Origin: a virus
DNA: 58,085 nucleotides
Direction: 5' to 3' (one strand)
Virus record (IMG/VR): IMGVR_UViG_3300045256_000822
Coordinates: 1-58,085 of that record
Shown here one piece after another: positions 29,806 to 38,509 of the stretch. The stretch's first letter is position 1. Each line of letters begins with the position of its first letter. Made by a program: the position numbers and the translations under genes. The notes under the pieces were generated by a model. That model was not told where the DNA came from. It searched no databases and saw only the letters and a program-made list of their open reading frames with translations.

Positions 29806-30924
29806 ATGGCATTGACAGACTTCGGCGCGCTCGCGCCGATGCAAAAGAAGGTTTGGGAAGCGGAGAGCTGGAAGGCCGGCCGCGACAACTCCTTCTTCTT
29901 CGCGTCCGGGTTCATGGGCAGCGGCACCGCCGACTCGCAGAAGCCCATCCACTACGTCAAGGACCTCACCAAGACGGAGCGGGGCGACCAGTGCGTGATG
30001 AACCTGATCCCCGATCTCGTCGGCGACGGTGTGGCCGGCGACAACCTCCTCAAGGGGCAGGAGGAGCAGCTCACGGCATCGGACCAGACCATCCGTCTGG
30101 ACCAGCTGCGGAACGCGGTGCGTTCGCGCGGTGCCATGTCGGAGCAGCGCACGGTCATCCGCTTCCGCCAGGAAGCGCGCGACACGTTGGGCAACTGGCT
30201 CGGCCAGAAATTGGACGAGCTGGGCTTCCTCACCGCGTCGGGCATCGCCTACACGCTGAACCTAGACGGCACGAACCGCGCGGTGGGAAGCCAGTTCCCG
30301 TCGCTCGCCTTCGCCGCCGATGTCACGGCGCCCAGCACGAACCGCAAGTTCTTCCCGGGCACCAACACGTCGACCGCGACCCTGACCGCGGCGGACAAGA
30401 TGACGTGGAATCTCCTGATCTCGGTCATCGCGTTCGCCAAGCGCCGCCGCATCAAGCCGGTCCGGTACAACGGCAAGGCCAAGTACCCGATCGTCATGTC
30501 GACGGAGCAGGGGCGCGATCTGAAGTCCGACCCGAACTATCAGACCAACGTCGGCCGCGCCGCCGATCGAGGCACGAAGAACCCGTTGTTCAACGGTTAC
30601 TTTGCCGAGATCGACGACGCGATCCTGTTCGACCACCCGAAGGTGTTCAACACCCTCGCGGCGGCGAACGGCTCGAAGTACGGGGCGGCGGGTGCGGTCG
30701 ACGGCGCGCAAGCGATGCTGGTCGGTGCCCAGGCCTTGGGCTTCGCGCGCATCGGCCAGCCGAACTGGACGGAGGACGCCGACGACGACTACGGCAACCG
30801 GCAGAACGTCGGTTACGGCACCATCGTCGGCTACAAGAAGCCGGTCTTCCAGTCGATCTACGACGGCAACGCGAACGAGGACTTCTCGACCGTCGCGATC
30901 TTCACGGCGGCTTCGAAGACCTGA
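29806..30924 (+). CDS. major capsid protein
   Basis: This encodes 372 residues. Features such as QKKVWEAESWKAGRDNSFFF, then PIHYVKDLTKTERGDQCVMN and the AMLVGAQALGFARIGQPNWT ending match the N4-gp56/DUF4043 type of HK97-fold capsid protein. It is preceded by CAGGAGCGCTCAGCT and followed by a strong terminator (30955-30978), which would let it be made in excess over later genes. No cleavage or decoration domain is visible inside it. Confidence 0.88.
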   Translation: MALTDFGALAPMQKKVWEAESWKAGRDNSFFFASGFMGSGTADSQKPIHYVKDLTKTERGDQCVMNLIPDLVGDGVAGDNLLKGQEEQLTASDQTIRLDQLRNAVRSRGAMSEQRTVIRFRQEARDTLGNWLGQKLDELGFLTASGIAYTLNLDGTNRAVGSQFPSLAFAADVTAPSTNRKFFPGTNTSTATLTAADKMTWNLLISVIAFAKRRRIKPVRYNGKAKYPIVMSTEQGRDLKSDPNYQTNVGRAADRGTKNPLFNGYFAEIDDAILFDHPKVFNTLAAANGSKYGAAGAVDGAQAMLVGAQALGFARIGQPNWTEDADDDYGNRQNVGYGTIVGYKKPVFQSIYDGNANEDFSTVAIFTAASKT

Positions 30925-30954
30925 TGCGTCCGGCTGACCGGCCGGGCAGGCAGT

Positions 30955-30978
30955 AGGGGCGGCTTCGGCCGCCCCTTT
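30955..30978 (+). terminator. terminator with TTCG loop after capsid gene
   Basis: AGGGGCGGC (30955-30963) and GCCGCCCCT (30968-30976) flank the loop TTCG, and a short T-run follows. TTCG loops make very stable RNA hairpins. The weak T-run suggests partial termination or 3'-end protection, so some transcripts would continue into the decoration-like gene. Confidence 0.8.
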
Positions 30979-31006
30979 CATTTCCACCACTTCGGAGGCC
31001 ATCTCC

Positions 31007-31408
31007 ATGGCAACAGTGACCAAGTTCGAGTTGCCGGCGTCCCGCACGCCGCGCAACCCGACCGACCAGCTCACGCCGTTCTCGTTCGACATCGCCGTGC
31101 AAAACGGCGATGCGGGCAACGGCGATTTCATCAACGTATTCACTCCTCCGGCCGGCGCCCGCATTCTTGGTGCGACGCTGCGCCAAAATGCCTCGTTGGG
31201 CGCCGCTGCCACCGCGCAGCTGCGCATGGGCGGCAATGCGATCACACCGGCCACCACAGCGGCGGCCGCGTCGGGTGTGGTGCAGAACGCCCAAGTCGAG
31301 CCGGCGAACGGCACGACCGACAAGATCGACATCGCGATCGCCGGCGCCGGCATCACCGCGGCCGCAACGCTGCGCGTCGCCGGCATGATGATCATCCCCG
31401 GCGGCTGA
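31007..31408 (+). CDS. capsid-associated (decoration-like) protein
   Basis: This encodes 133 residues. It is beta-rich and Ala/Thr/Gly-rich, with FSFDIAVQNGDAGNGDFINV and later KIDIAIAGAGITAAATLRVA, lacks cysteine and has almost no charge. Its position right after the capsid gene, with its own ribosome-binding site and a terminator downstream, suits a capsid decoration or cement protein. The role is inferred from position and size. Confidence 0.65.
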   Translation: MATVTKFELPASRTPRNPTDQLTPFSFDIAVQNGDAGNGDFINVFTPPAGARILGATLRQNASLGAAATAQLRMGGNAITPATTAAAASGVVQNAQVEPANGTTDKIDIAIAGAGITAAATLRVAGMMIIPGG

Positions 31409-31425
31409 GCCGAGGGCTGACGCAG

Positions 31426-31458
31426 TCGGGGCGGAGACCTTCCGCCCCGACATCTTTT
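31426..31458 (+). terminator. terminator-like hairpin after decoration-like gene
   Basis: TCGGGGCGGA (31426-31435) and TCCGCCCCGA (31441-31450) pair perfectly around GACCT. The following CATCTTTTCC has a short T-run. It is the second such hairpin within 500 bases, so head genes are separated from the tail genes by two attenuators in series. Confidence 0.75.
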
Positions 31459-31477
31459 CCCCAAATCGGAGAGGACC

Positions 31478-31942
31478 ATGACGAACACCGAAACACCGAT
31501 GTGCCAGGCGCGGGACCTTCTGGCCGTCGACGGACCCCGCACGCACGATTTCCCGGACGAGAGCGGCAAGCTGCGCTCGATCACCTTCGAGCCCCGCCGT
31601 TTCGTCGCGGTGCCGATGGATGTGGCCATGATCCTCGTCGGCAACGAGGGCTTCGAGGTCCGCGACCCCAACGGCACGCCCCTCAAGGTGCAGAAGCATA
31701 CGGGCCCCGTCGGCAATCAGGGCATTGTCCTTCGCCCGGACGAGGTGGTCGCCAAGCTCGATGAGCTGTCGACCGAAGCGCTGCTAGAGCGCGCGAAGCG
31801 CTTCCCGGAAGGCGGCAAGCTGAAGAAGGCCGACGGCCGAGCCGCGCTCATCTCGTTCATCCTCAGCGCCGGCGTCCCGCAGCAGGACCTCGACAACGCA
31901 CCGGCCGGCTCGAGGCTCGGCGCTCTGGCCTCGGTGGACTGA
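31478..31942 (+). CDS. head-tail region protein, unknown function
   Basis: This encodes 154 residues from an ATG with GGAGAGGACC upstream. The N-terminal half is beta-rich (SITFEPRRFVAVPMDVAMIL, then VGNEGFEVRDPNG) and the C-terminal half helical. Small proteins with this 'F..G.p..vp...A..L' pattern often lie between capsid and connector genes and may be structural. No precise role can be given. Confidence 0.65.
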   Translation: MTNTETPMCQARDLLAVDGPRTHDFPDESGKLRSITFEPRRFVAVPMDVAMILVGNEGFEVRDPNGTPLKVQKHTGPVGNQGIVLRPDEVVAKLDELSTEALLERAKRFPEGGKLKKADGRAALISFILSAGVPQQDLDNAPAGSRLGALASVD

Positions 31943-31979
31943 CCTGACTTGCGCCGTCTGCAGTCAGGAGTGCGTGCCC

Positions 31980-32135
31980 GTGGAGCACGTCATCGTGATC
32001 GGTGACCCGCGCCGGCCCGAGAAGGTGACGCGCTTCACGCGTGCGCTGCGCTTCGATGCCGCCGCCGACAAGGACTTCTGCAGCGCCACCTGTGCGCTGG
32101 CCGGACACACGAGGCAGCGATGCCGCGCCTCCTGA
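31980..32135 (+). CDS. small Cys-containing protein
   Basis: A GTG at 31980 with AGGAG nine bases upstream begins a 51-residue frame (VEHVIVIGDPRRPEKVTRFT, then DKDFCSATCALAGHTRQRC). The same frame is open further upstream and includes CAVCSQEC, so a longer form with two CxxC-type pairs and zinc binding is possible if an upstream start is used. The 3' end overlaps the next gene by 16 bases. Confidence 0.5.
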   Translation: MEHVIVIGDPRRPEKVTRFTRALRFDAAADKDFCSATCALAGHTRQRCRAS

Positions 32136-32833
32136 CCGCCCTCCAGATCGCGACGGAAGCGCTGATGGAAATCGGTGCTTTCTCGACGAAGGACGTGGCG
32201 CCGGATCCTGACGAGCTCGATCGTGCGCTCTCCGCGCTGGACCTCCGGGTGCAGCAGGAGACCGGGACCATGCGGACCTATTGGCTGATCCCGGCAGACT
32301 TCACTATTCCGCTCGCGGCCGGTCAGGCGTCCTACAACCTCATGACGGTGCTCGGCGCGCAGTATCCGCGCGACGGCATCCAGTTCGCTCTGAGCGCGTC
32401 CCTGCAGCCGCCAGGCGGGCTGGCCCGCATCCCGCTCGACATCATCCGCCGCGACGACCTCGAGGCGCTGAGCCTTCCGACCCAGCCAGGCCAGCCGGAG
32501 AGTGTCTACGTCGATCGCAAGGACCCGCCGACGCTGACGATCACCCCCGTCATCAATCTGCCGGGCTATTCGGTCCTGCTCACAGCGCAGGTGTTTTCGA
32601 CCAACCACACGACCAATAAGGGCGCCGAACAGCACGGCATGCCGGCCGCGTGGCAGCGCTGGGCGATCCTCGCCACGGCAGAGGACATCGGTGCTGGCAA
32701 GGTGCGCCGTCTTCCGCAGATCGAATTGAGCGATCTCCGCGCGCGCAGCAAGGAGGCTTTCGAGAAGCTCGCGGCCTTCAGCAACAAGGAGCGCTTCGGC
32801 CGCAAGCGCTTCACTCAATACCGGGATTTCTGA
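32120..32833 (+). CDS. head-tail connector, P22 gp4-like
   Basis: This encodes 237 residues. Features resembling P22 gp4 (tail accessory factor) are LLTALQIATEALMEIGAFST, the ELDRALSALDLRVQQETG helix and a C-terminal helical segment ending in KERFGRKRFTQYRDF. The protein would attach to the portal and stabilise packaged DNA. It is followed by TGATG, coupling it to the next gene. The gp10-like protein of the same system is encoded at 36717, supporting the assignment. Confidence 0.72.
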   Translation: MPRLLTALQIATEALMEIGAFSTKDVAPDPDELDRALSALDLRVQQETGTMRTYWLIPADFTIPLAAGQASYNLMTVLGAQYPRDGIQFALSASLQPPGGLARIPLDIIRRDDLEALSLPTQPGQPESVYVDRKDPPTLTITPVINLPGYSVLLTAQVFSTNHTTNKGAEQHGMPAAWQRWAILATAEDIGAGKVRRLPQIELSDLRARSKEAFEKLAAFSNKERFGRKRFTQYRDF

Positions 32834-33279
32834 TGGCTGCCATCCGCACCGCGCTCCGCGAGTTCAGCTTGCGCAACGACATCTATGCCGGCGCCAGCGT
32901 GACGGCTTACGTCCCGGACGCGAACGGCAATCCAACCGCGGTGCTGGCAACCCTCTACGCCGCCCAGACTGGCATCAACATCCTGCCCAATCCCCAGATC
33001 CTCGATGGGGAAGGGAAGTTCCAGCAGCCGGTGTATTTCGACGCGGCCGTGGTGCTGACCGTGAACTCGGCTTTTGCCGCCTCGCATAACACGGGCGTCA
33101 TCCGGCCGTCTCTGTCCGACACCGACGTCATCAACGCCCAGGCGGCAGCCACCGCTGCGCAAGCCGCGGCGGCTGCGGCCGCCACGTCCGCTGCAGCCGC
33201 GGACGCTTCGCTCCAGCAGGCCGCCGCCACCTGGCCGACTTACTGGCGTCATCCGTACCTCTCCACCGTCACCCGATAG
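32833..33279 (+). CDS. tail fibre-related protein with Ala-rich coiled coil
   Basis: This encodes 148 residues. Residues 1-90 form a domain with REFSLRNDIYAGASVTAYVP and ILDGEGKFQQPVYFDAAVVL, which looks like the head-binding piece of tail fibres and spikes. Residues 100-135 are almost all Ala with Gln and Thr, a trimeric coiled coil. A short exit with WPTYWRHPYLS closes it. It is probably a small fibre or an adaptor for the proteins encoded downstream. Confidence 0.65.
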   Translation: MAAIRTALREFSLRNDIYAGASVTAYVPDANGNPTAVLATLYAAQTGINILPNPQILDGEGKFQQPVYFDAAVVLTVNSAFAASHNTGVIRPSLSDTDVINAQAAATAAQAAAAAAATSAAAADASLQQAAATWPTYWRHPYLSTVTR

Positions 33280-33288
33280 GAGCCTTCC

Positions 33289-33720
33289 ATGTCGATGCAG
33301 CCGCAATATGCTGCCGCGCCGGTCATCGGCGATGCGCAGTTCAACACGCCGAACGCCGCACGCGACGGCACGGGCGCCATCGCGCAGCTCGTGGTCGCGC
33401 GCATCCCGGGTACCCGCCTGGTCGGCATCCAGTTCTATGCCACCGGCACCACCACCGCAGGCATGCTGCGAATCTTCCGCAAAGCCTCCGGGCTCACCTT
33501 CGCGGGCGACGGTTCGGTTGCCGCGTTCGCGGCGCCGTCCTGGCGGCTCCTTGACGAGGTCGCCGTAGCCGCACTCGTCCCGTCCGCCACCGTCAAGGCG
33601 TTCTCCTCGCTCTGGACGCCGCCGACCGGCGATCTCCAGCTTGGGCCGTTCGAGCAGATCGGCGTCGCCACGAATAACAACGAGCAGTTCAACGCCTTCG
33701 CGATGGGCGGGCACCTCTAA
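33289..33720 (+). CDS. virion protein, unknown function
   Basis: This encodes 143 residues from an ATG with AGGAGCCTTCC upstream. It is beta-rich and almost free of cysteine, with IAQLVVARIPGTRLVGIQFY and MLRIFRKASGLTF segments. It lies between two fibre-type genes, suggesting a tail or baseplate-like part or a chaperone. No family was recognised. Confidence 0.6.
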   Translation: MSMQPQYAAAPVIGDAQFNTPNAARDGTGAIAQLVVARIPGTRLVGIQFYATGTTTAGMLRIFRKASGLTFAGDGSVAAFAAPSWRLLDEVAVAALVPSATVKAFSSLWTPPTGDLQLGPFEQIGVATNNNEQFNAFAMGGHL

Positions 33721-33723
33721 GCC

Positions 33724-34842
33724 ATGAACCCGGGCGTCAAAGGCCTTCCGAAGCGGCGGCGGCTCAGCACCGTCCTGCCGCTGTCCGGCGCCGGGCCCTT
33801 GGACGAGGACGTGAGCGTCGGCTTTCTGATGCCGTTCGGGCAGTGCTACCTCAGCAAGAGCGGCGCCAATCTCCTTCTGGCCAGAGAGAATGGCCGGTTC
33901 CTCTTCATCAACGGGGCGTTCAGGCAGATCCCGGCCGCCGGCCTCACATTGTCCGCTGCCGGAATCCAGGGTGCCGTGGTCGGCGTCTCGCGGGCGCGTA
34001 CCGGGAACGTTGCGACCCTTGTCACGGCGGCGCATGGCCTTCAGAGCGGCGCACTGGCGCTGGTGTTCTCGAACATCGCCATGCAGCCGTCGTCGGCGAC
34101 ATGTACTGCGTGGACGGGAAACCAGACCGTCACGGTTACGAACGCGACCACGTTCACCTTTCCAAACAATGGCGCGGACGTCGGCACGACCGCCGACGTT
34201 ACATTCAGCGTCGTGCCGATCTATTTCATCTATGCCGCAGACGTCGACAACGACGGCATAGCGGACACGCTCGAGCCGTCACAGATCCAGTCGGCCATCG
34301 ACCCGAACCATGGCCATGCGATCAAAGCGGGTGATCCGACCCGTACCCTTGTTGGCATGGCGGTCTCCTATGCCGGCGGCGTATGGGAGGACGATACGAA
34401 CCATGTCGGCGTGCTTTCCTACTTCAACCGCAAGCCGAAGACCGCCAAGGGAGCCTTTACCGCCAACCGAACGACAGGCGCTACATACGCCAACAGGATC
34501 GAGCTAAACATCGAGATCAGAGCGTTCTTCCTTGCATGGGGTGATACGGAGCAGGAGTGCTGGATCAACGCGTGCGCTTCGAGCGACACGAGCGGAACCC
34601 AGCTCAATGCGGTCATTCTGGAAGAGCAACTCAACGACCTCGACTGTTTCAACCAAGTCCATGCCTCGGCGATAAACAACCTCCACTCGATCACTCCGAA
34701 AGCACGAAGAAAATTCGCGCTCGGTGGCCACCTGACCGCCCTTGCGTCCGCAACGGGCACCGGCATCAGTTCCTGGGCCGGAAGTGCCGGTGGCAACGGC
34801 GCAAATCCGCGCTGCACAAACTTAGTTACGACACTCGGCTGA
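33724..34842 (+). CDS. putative tail fibre / receptor-binding protein
   Basis: This encodes 372 residues. The N-terminal 60 residues are a possible virion-attachment region, followed by beta-rich stretches with Thr, Asn and Gly (NQTVTVTNATTFTFPNNGAD, then a FIYAADVDNDGIADTLEPSQ segment). It contains a Ca-binding-like DVDNDGIAD loop. The C-terminal part has several cysteines. It stands immediately before the beta-helix spike, so it may bind or build on host surface receptors. No close family was recognised. Confidence 0.65.
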   Translation: MNPGVKGLPKRRRLSTVLPLSGAGPLDEDVSVGFLMPFGQCYLSKSGANLLLARENGRFLFINGAFRQIPAAGLTLSAAGIQGAVVGVSRARTGNVATLVTAAHGLQSGALALVFSNIAMQPSSATCTAWTGNQTVTVTNATTFTFPNNGADVGTTADVTFSVVPIYFIYAADVDNDGIADTLEPSQIQSAIDPNHGHAIKAGDPTRTLVGMAVSYAGGVWEDDTNHVGVLSYFNRKPKTAKGAFTANRTTGATYANRIELNIEIRAFFLAWGDTEQECWINACASSDTSGTQLNAVILEEQLNDLDCFNQVHASAINNLHSITPKARRKFALGGHLTALASATGTGISSWAGSAGGNGANPRCTNLVTTLG

Positions 34843-34849
34843 GGACGCC

Positions 34850-36715
34850 ATGAGCGCACAGCGAGCACTTCCGGACTTCGAGATCTGGCGGGCCGGCTAT
34901 GCCGGCGCCCAGGTCTTCGTCTTCATCGCCGGCACGACAACGCTGGCCAGTCTTTTCACGGACGAGGCCCTGACCGTCCCGGCCGCGAACCCGCAGGTGC
35001 TCGGCACGCTGACGATCCTCGGCGTTACCTACGGCCGCCTGAACGCACCGGTCTACACGAGCCAGGCGGTCGAGTGGGAGATCAACGGTTCGCGAACCGG
35101 TACGATCCGGCCACCGATCACGGCCATGCAGGGGATCGATGTCTCACGCGCTCTGGTGACGGCGACGGGCGGCAGCAATCCGCGCGATCTGCGCGATATC
35201 GTTGCCAATGTCGTCAACGTCGAGGACTATGGCGTCATCGGCACGTCGGCAGCTACGAACACGGTGGCGCTCAATGCCGCGATCGGCGTCGTCGCAGCGC
35301 GCAACGGCGGCGCCGTCATCCTACCGGAAGGTTCCATCCCTTTCACAACCCTGACCCTGCCGGCCGGCGTCATCCTCGTCGGGCAAGGTCGCGGCGTGAC
35401 GATGCTGGAGAGCACGACGAACGACCGCGTCATCGTGCTCGGTGGCGACCGCGCAGGGCTCGCCACACTCACGCTCGACGGCATCAATCTGATTCCCGCG
35501 TCGGTCGGCATCTTCGCGAAGGGCCGTTCCGAGACCCGGCTCTATGATGTCGAGGTTCGACGCTTCGAGACCGGCATCCACTGCCGCGGCGGCCGCCGTT
35601 CGGACTGGCGGGATCTCTACATCACCAACTGCATCACCGGCGCTAAGCTGCATGGCGACTTGGCCGGCCTGGACGGCGGGGGTGGCGACGAGTGGACCCA
35701 TAATGCGTGGGTCGGCGGGCGCATCGTCCAGTGCACCGGTATCGGCGTCGAACTGTCCTACGAGGACACGTTCTGCCGTCAGAACGCTTTTGTGGATGTG
35801 GGATTCGAGACGAATACGGGCATCGCGCTGAAAGTAAACGGCGCCCGCTTCACGCAGCTGCGCGATGTCTGGATGGACGGTAACACCACCAATCTCAGCA
35901 TGCTCGACGACGACAACGTCGCCAAGGCACTGGAGAACACCGTCCAGAACTTGCAGTGGCGCGGCGGCAGCATCCGCGGCGGCGCCATCCTGCTCCGGGA
36001 CACGCTGCTCGATGTGATCTTCGAGGGATTGAACCTCCGGGGTGTCGCTTTCACCCTCACGGTGCCGAAGAACAACATCCTGCTGCTCGACTGCGTCGAG
36101 GATGCGGCGGTCACCATCGCCGGCAGCGGTCAGTATCTCCTGCGCTTCGAGTCCATAGCCGACGGCGCCTCGACCGGCCTGACGACGGACGCGGCGGCGA
36201 CAAAGGCATGGGCGACGGGCGAGCTTGCGCCCGGCCAGGTCGTCTATCTCGAGGGCAAGGCGATCGGCAACCAGAGGAACGGCCTCAATACGGCGGCGTA
36301 CCACTTCTCGGTTTCCGCCAAGCGGCCGGGTTCGCAGCTCCCCTACGACACACAGACCGCGAATTTCACGGTGGGGGCGATCGTCACCGGCCAGACTTCG
36401 GGCGCCACGGCCAGGATCATCGCGGACGCGGATGCCGGCGCGACCGGCACGCTGACCTTGCGCGACATCGTCGGCGTGTTCGTCGACAACGAGATCATCA
36501 CGGACTCGAGCGGCGGTGCGGCACTCGTGAACGGCGTGCTCATCCCTCAGAACGTCGTCCTGACCGGAGCCGTGACCCGGATCCGCGACTTCGAGGACGT
36601 GGTGGGATGGGACGCGGCATTCGTCGCCAACGGTCCCGAAGTCGAGATGCGCGTGACGGGTGCCGCTGCAACGACGATCGAGTGGACTACCTACGCTTCG
36701 GTCGTAAGCACCTGA
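34850..36715 (+). CDS. beta-helix tail spike
   Basis: This encodes 621 residues. Residues 1-100 are a head-binding-like domain (ALPDFEIWRAGYAGAQVFVF). From about 120 onward the sequence enters a right-handed parallel beta-helix of the pectate-lyase type, with NVEDYGVIGTSAATNTVALN, then GGAVILPEGSIPFTTLTLP and a series of turns such as SDWRDLYITNCITG. The start of the helix matches tail-spike patterns. The C-terminus carries a beta-rich tip with GAIVTGQTSGATARIIADAD. It probably binds and may degrade a host surface polysaccharide, as podovirus spikes do. Catalytic residues were not identified. Confidence 0.85.
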   Translation: MSAQRALPDFEIWRAGYAGAQVFVFIAGTTTLASLFTDEALTVPAANPQVLGTLTILGVTYGRLNAPVYTSQAVEWEINGSRTGTIRPPITAMQGIDVSRALVTATGGSNPRDLRDIVANVVNVEDYGVIGTSAATNTVALNAAIGVVAARNGGAVILPEGSIPFTTLTLPAGVILVGQGRGVTMLESTTNDRVIVLGGDRAGLATLTLDGINLIPASVGIFAKGRSETRLYDVEVRRFETGIHCRGGRRSDWRDLYITNCITGAKLHGDLAGLDGGGGDEWTHNAWVGGRIVQCTGIGVELSYEDTFCRQNAFVDVGFETNTGIALKVNGARFTQLRDVWMDGNTTNLSMLDDDNVAKALENTVQNLQWRGGSIRGGAILLRDTLLDVIFEGLNLRGVAFTLTVPKNNILLLDCVEDAAVTIAGSGQYLLRFESIADGASTGLTTDAAATKAWATGELAPGQVVYLEGKAIGNQRNGLNTAAYHFSVSAKRPGSQLPYDTQTANFTVGAIVTGQTSGATARIIADADAGATGTLTLRDIVGVFVDNEIITDSSGGAALVNGVLIPQNVVLTGAVTRIRDFEDVVGWDAAFVANGPEVEMRVTGAAATTIEWTTYASVVST

Positions 36716-36716
36716 G

Positions 36717-38150
36717 ATGTGGCGCCCGCTGCCGATCGGGAAGTGGTTCGCCAATGCGAGCGAGGCAGTGCTGAGTCGATCATCGGCCGCGATCGAGAAC
36801 GCGTTCATCAATGAGGCTGGAGGGCTTACAGGCTTCTGGGGCCTGCGCCGGTTCGTCACGCTTCCGAGCGGGGGCCGCGTCTACCTCGACGATTGGAAGG
36901 ATTCGGACGGGGATCTGATCGCGGTCACTGGGCAGGGTCGCGTGTTCCGGGTCGACAAGCAGGCCAACGCGACCGACGTGACGAACGTGCCGCTGTCGGG
37001 CGGGCGGCGCCCGACCTTCGCGAAGACCGACGATCAGATGCTCATCGCTGCCGGTGGGCCAATCCTCGCCTACGCCGGAAAGGAGACACAGCCGCTTTCA
37101 TCCGAAGCCCCGGACTCGACGCATGTGGGCTATCTCGACGGCTTCACGATCGCGATCGAGCCGCGGTCCGGTCGCTTCTTCCACACCCAGGCTGGTGTCT
37201 CGACCTCATGGGACCCGTTGGACGTCTTCACGGCGGACGGCAAGCCGGACGATCTGAATGCCTTGGTCGTCACGCCGTTTCGCGAGCTTCTGCTGTGCGG
37301 CGTGGACTCGATCGAGCAGTTCGAGCGGCTTCCGTCCGGTGACCGGCCCTTTGCAAGACGGTGGGCGACAGGCGAAGGCGTTTACGCGCCCTACACACTC
37401 ATCACGGACATCGACGCCGGCACATGGGGGATCAACAGGAAGCGCGAGTTCGTCCGCATGTCGGGGCAGACCTCACGCCCGGTCTCGGACGATATTGGCC
37501 GCGCGATCGCTGTCGATGCGGACGGCGCGCCGCTGGACTACACCGACGCTTGGGGAGCACCGATCCTCGCCTTCGGGCAGAAGTTCCTCCTGCTGCAGCT
37601 GCCGGAGGCGCGCACGCCATACGGCACCAAGGGCCTGACGCTTCTGTTCGATTATCGGGTGGGCCGCTGGTACGCACTCTATGGCTGGGACAATGACCTC
37701 GGGCTGCCGGCGCGCTGGCCGGGATGGTCGGTGCACTCCTGCTGGGGCCGGACCTTCGTGGGCGGTGAGGGCATCATCTTCGAGCTGATCCGGACCGCGC
37801 ACGACAACGACGGCAGCCCGCGGCGAACACTCCTCCGCAGCGCTCACTACCCCGCGTTGGAGTTCGGCGGGAAGGTCGCACGCATCGACAACATCCGCGC
37901 GCGGCTGAAGCGCGGTGCTGCGGCACAGAACAGCGTCACACCCGTGTGCGGCATCCGCCTGCTCAAGGATGGCCGCAAGCCCACGAAATGGGCGCGGCGC
38001 TCCCTTGGACGGTCAGGAGAGACTGGCTTTTTCGTTGAGTTCGGCAGCTTTGGCGAGTGCGAGAGCTTTCAGGTCGAGTTCGTCGCGACCGATGCGGCTG
38101 AACTCGAGCTCGTGTCACTCGAGGCGGACATCACGCCGTTGGCGCGCTGA
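36717..38150 (+). CDS. packaged-DNA stabilisation protein, P22 gp10-like
   Basis: This encodes 477 residues, matching P22 gp10 (472 residues). It has the characteristic WFANASEAVLSRSSAAIENA opening, repeated beta-propeller blades (VTGQGRVFRVDKQANATDVT, then VYAPYTLITDIDAGTWGINR and LLFDYRVGRWYALYGWDND) and a beta-rich C-terminal domain. It plugs the portal after packaging, linking gp4 to the spike. The start follows the spike stop by one base and the stop overlaps the next ATG. Confidence 0.86.
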   Translation: MWRPLPIGKWFANASEAVLSRSSAAIENAFINEAGGLTGFWGLRRFVTLPSGGRVYLDDWKDSDGDLIAVTGQGRVFRVDKQANATDVTNVPLSGGRRPTFAKTDDQMLIAAGGPILAYAGKETQPLSSEAPDSTHVGYLDGFTIAIEPRSGRFFHTQAGVSTSWDPLDVFTADGKPDDLNALVVTPFRELLLCGVDSIEQFERLPSGDRPFARRWATGEGVYAPYTLITDIDAGTWGINRKREFVRMSGQTSRPVSDDIGRAIAVDADGAPLDYTDAWGAPILAFGQKFLLLQLPEARTPYGTKGLTLLFDYRVGRWYALYGWDNDLGLPARWPGWSVHSCWGRTFVGGEGIIFELIRTAHDNDGSPRRTLLRSAHYPALEFGGKVARIDNIRARLKRGAAAQNSVTPVCGIRLLKDGRKPTKWARRSLGRSGETGFFVEFGSFGECESFQVEFVATDAAELELVSLEADITPLAR

Positions 38151-38506
38151 TGTTTCAACAAGCGCGCTCGAACATCCAGGCGCCGCCGCGCATCTTGCAG
38201 GATCTCGCGGCCGCGGCGGAATACCTCTGGCAGCTGTACCGGGAAATCGCGCTGTCGCCGCGCATCCTCGGTGCAACGTTCGTGCTGAAGGACGCGGCAC
38301 TTCAGGTAGCGGTCGATCTCGAGGTCGATCAGGGCGACACCGACTATCAGGTCTTCATCATGCCTTTCGCCCGGACAGGTGCGCCCGCGGCGAATTCCGA
38401 TCAGATCAGCACCATCAAGAAGGAACGCAAGCGCTTCACGGTGACGTTCAAGGCGGCACCGGGGGCAGGCAATTCCATCACCTTCGACTGGCTCACGAGG
38501 AGATAA
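38150..38506 (+). CDS. small tail-region protein, unknown function
   Basis: This encodes 118 residues. The first half is helical (AAAEYLWQLYREIALSPRIL) and the second beta-rich (VDLEVDQGDTDYQVFIMPFA, then FTVTFKAAPGAGNSITFDWL). The last part resembles a small structural domain exposed on virions. It begins at the gp10-like stop (TGATG). Function is unknown. Confidence 0.6.
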   Translation: MFQQARSNIQAPPRILQDLAAAAEYLWQLYREIALSPRILGATFVLKDAALQVAVDLEVDQGDTDYQVFIMPFARTGAPAANSDQISTIKKERKRFTVTFKAAPGAGNSITFDWLTRR

Positions 38507-38509
38507 GTC

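Noticed and set aside
30262-31716. 484-residue leftward frame across capsid and decoration genes
   Set aside because: It is antisense to confidently identified structural genes and crosses two terminators. Composition is that of a shadow frame.
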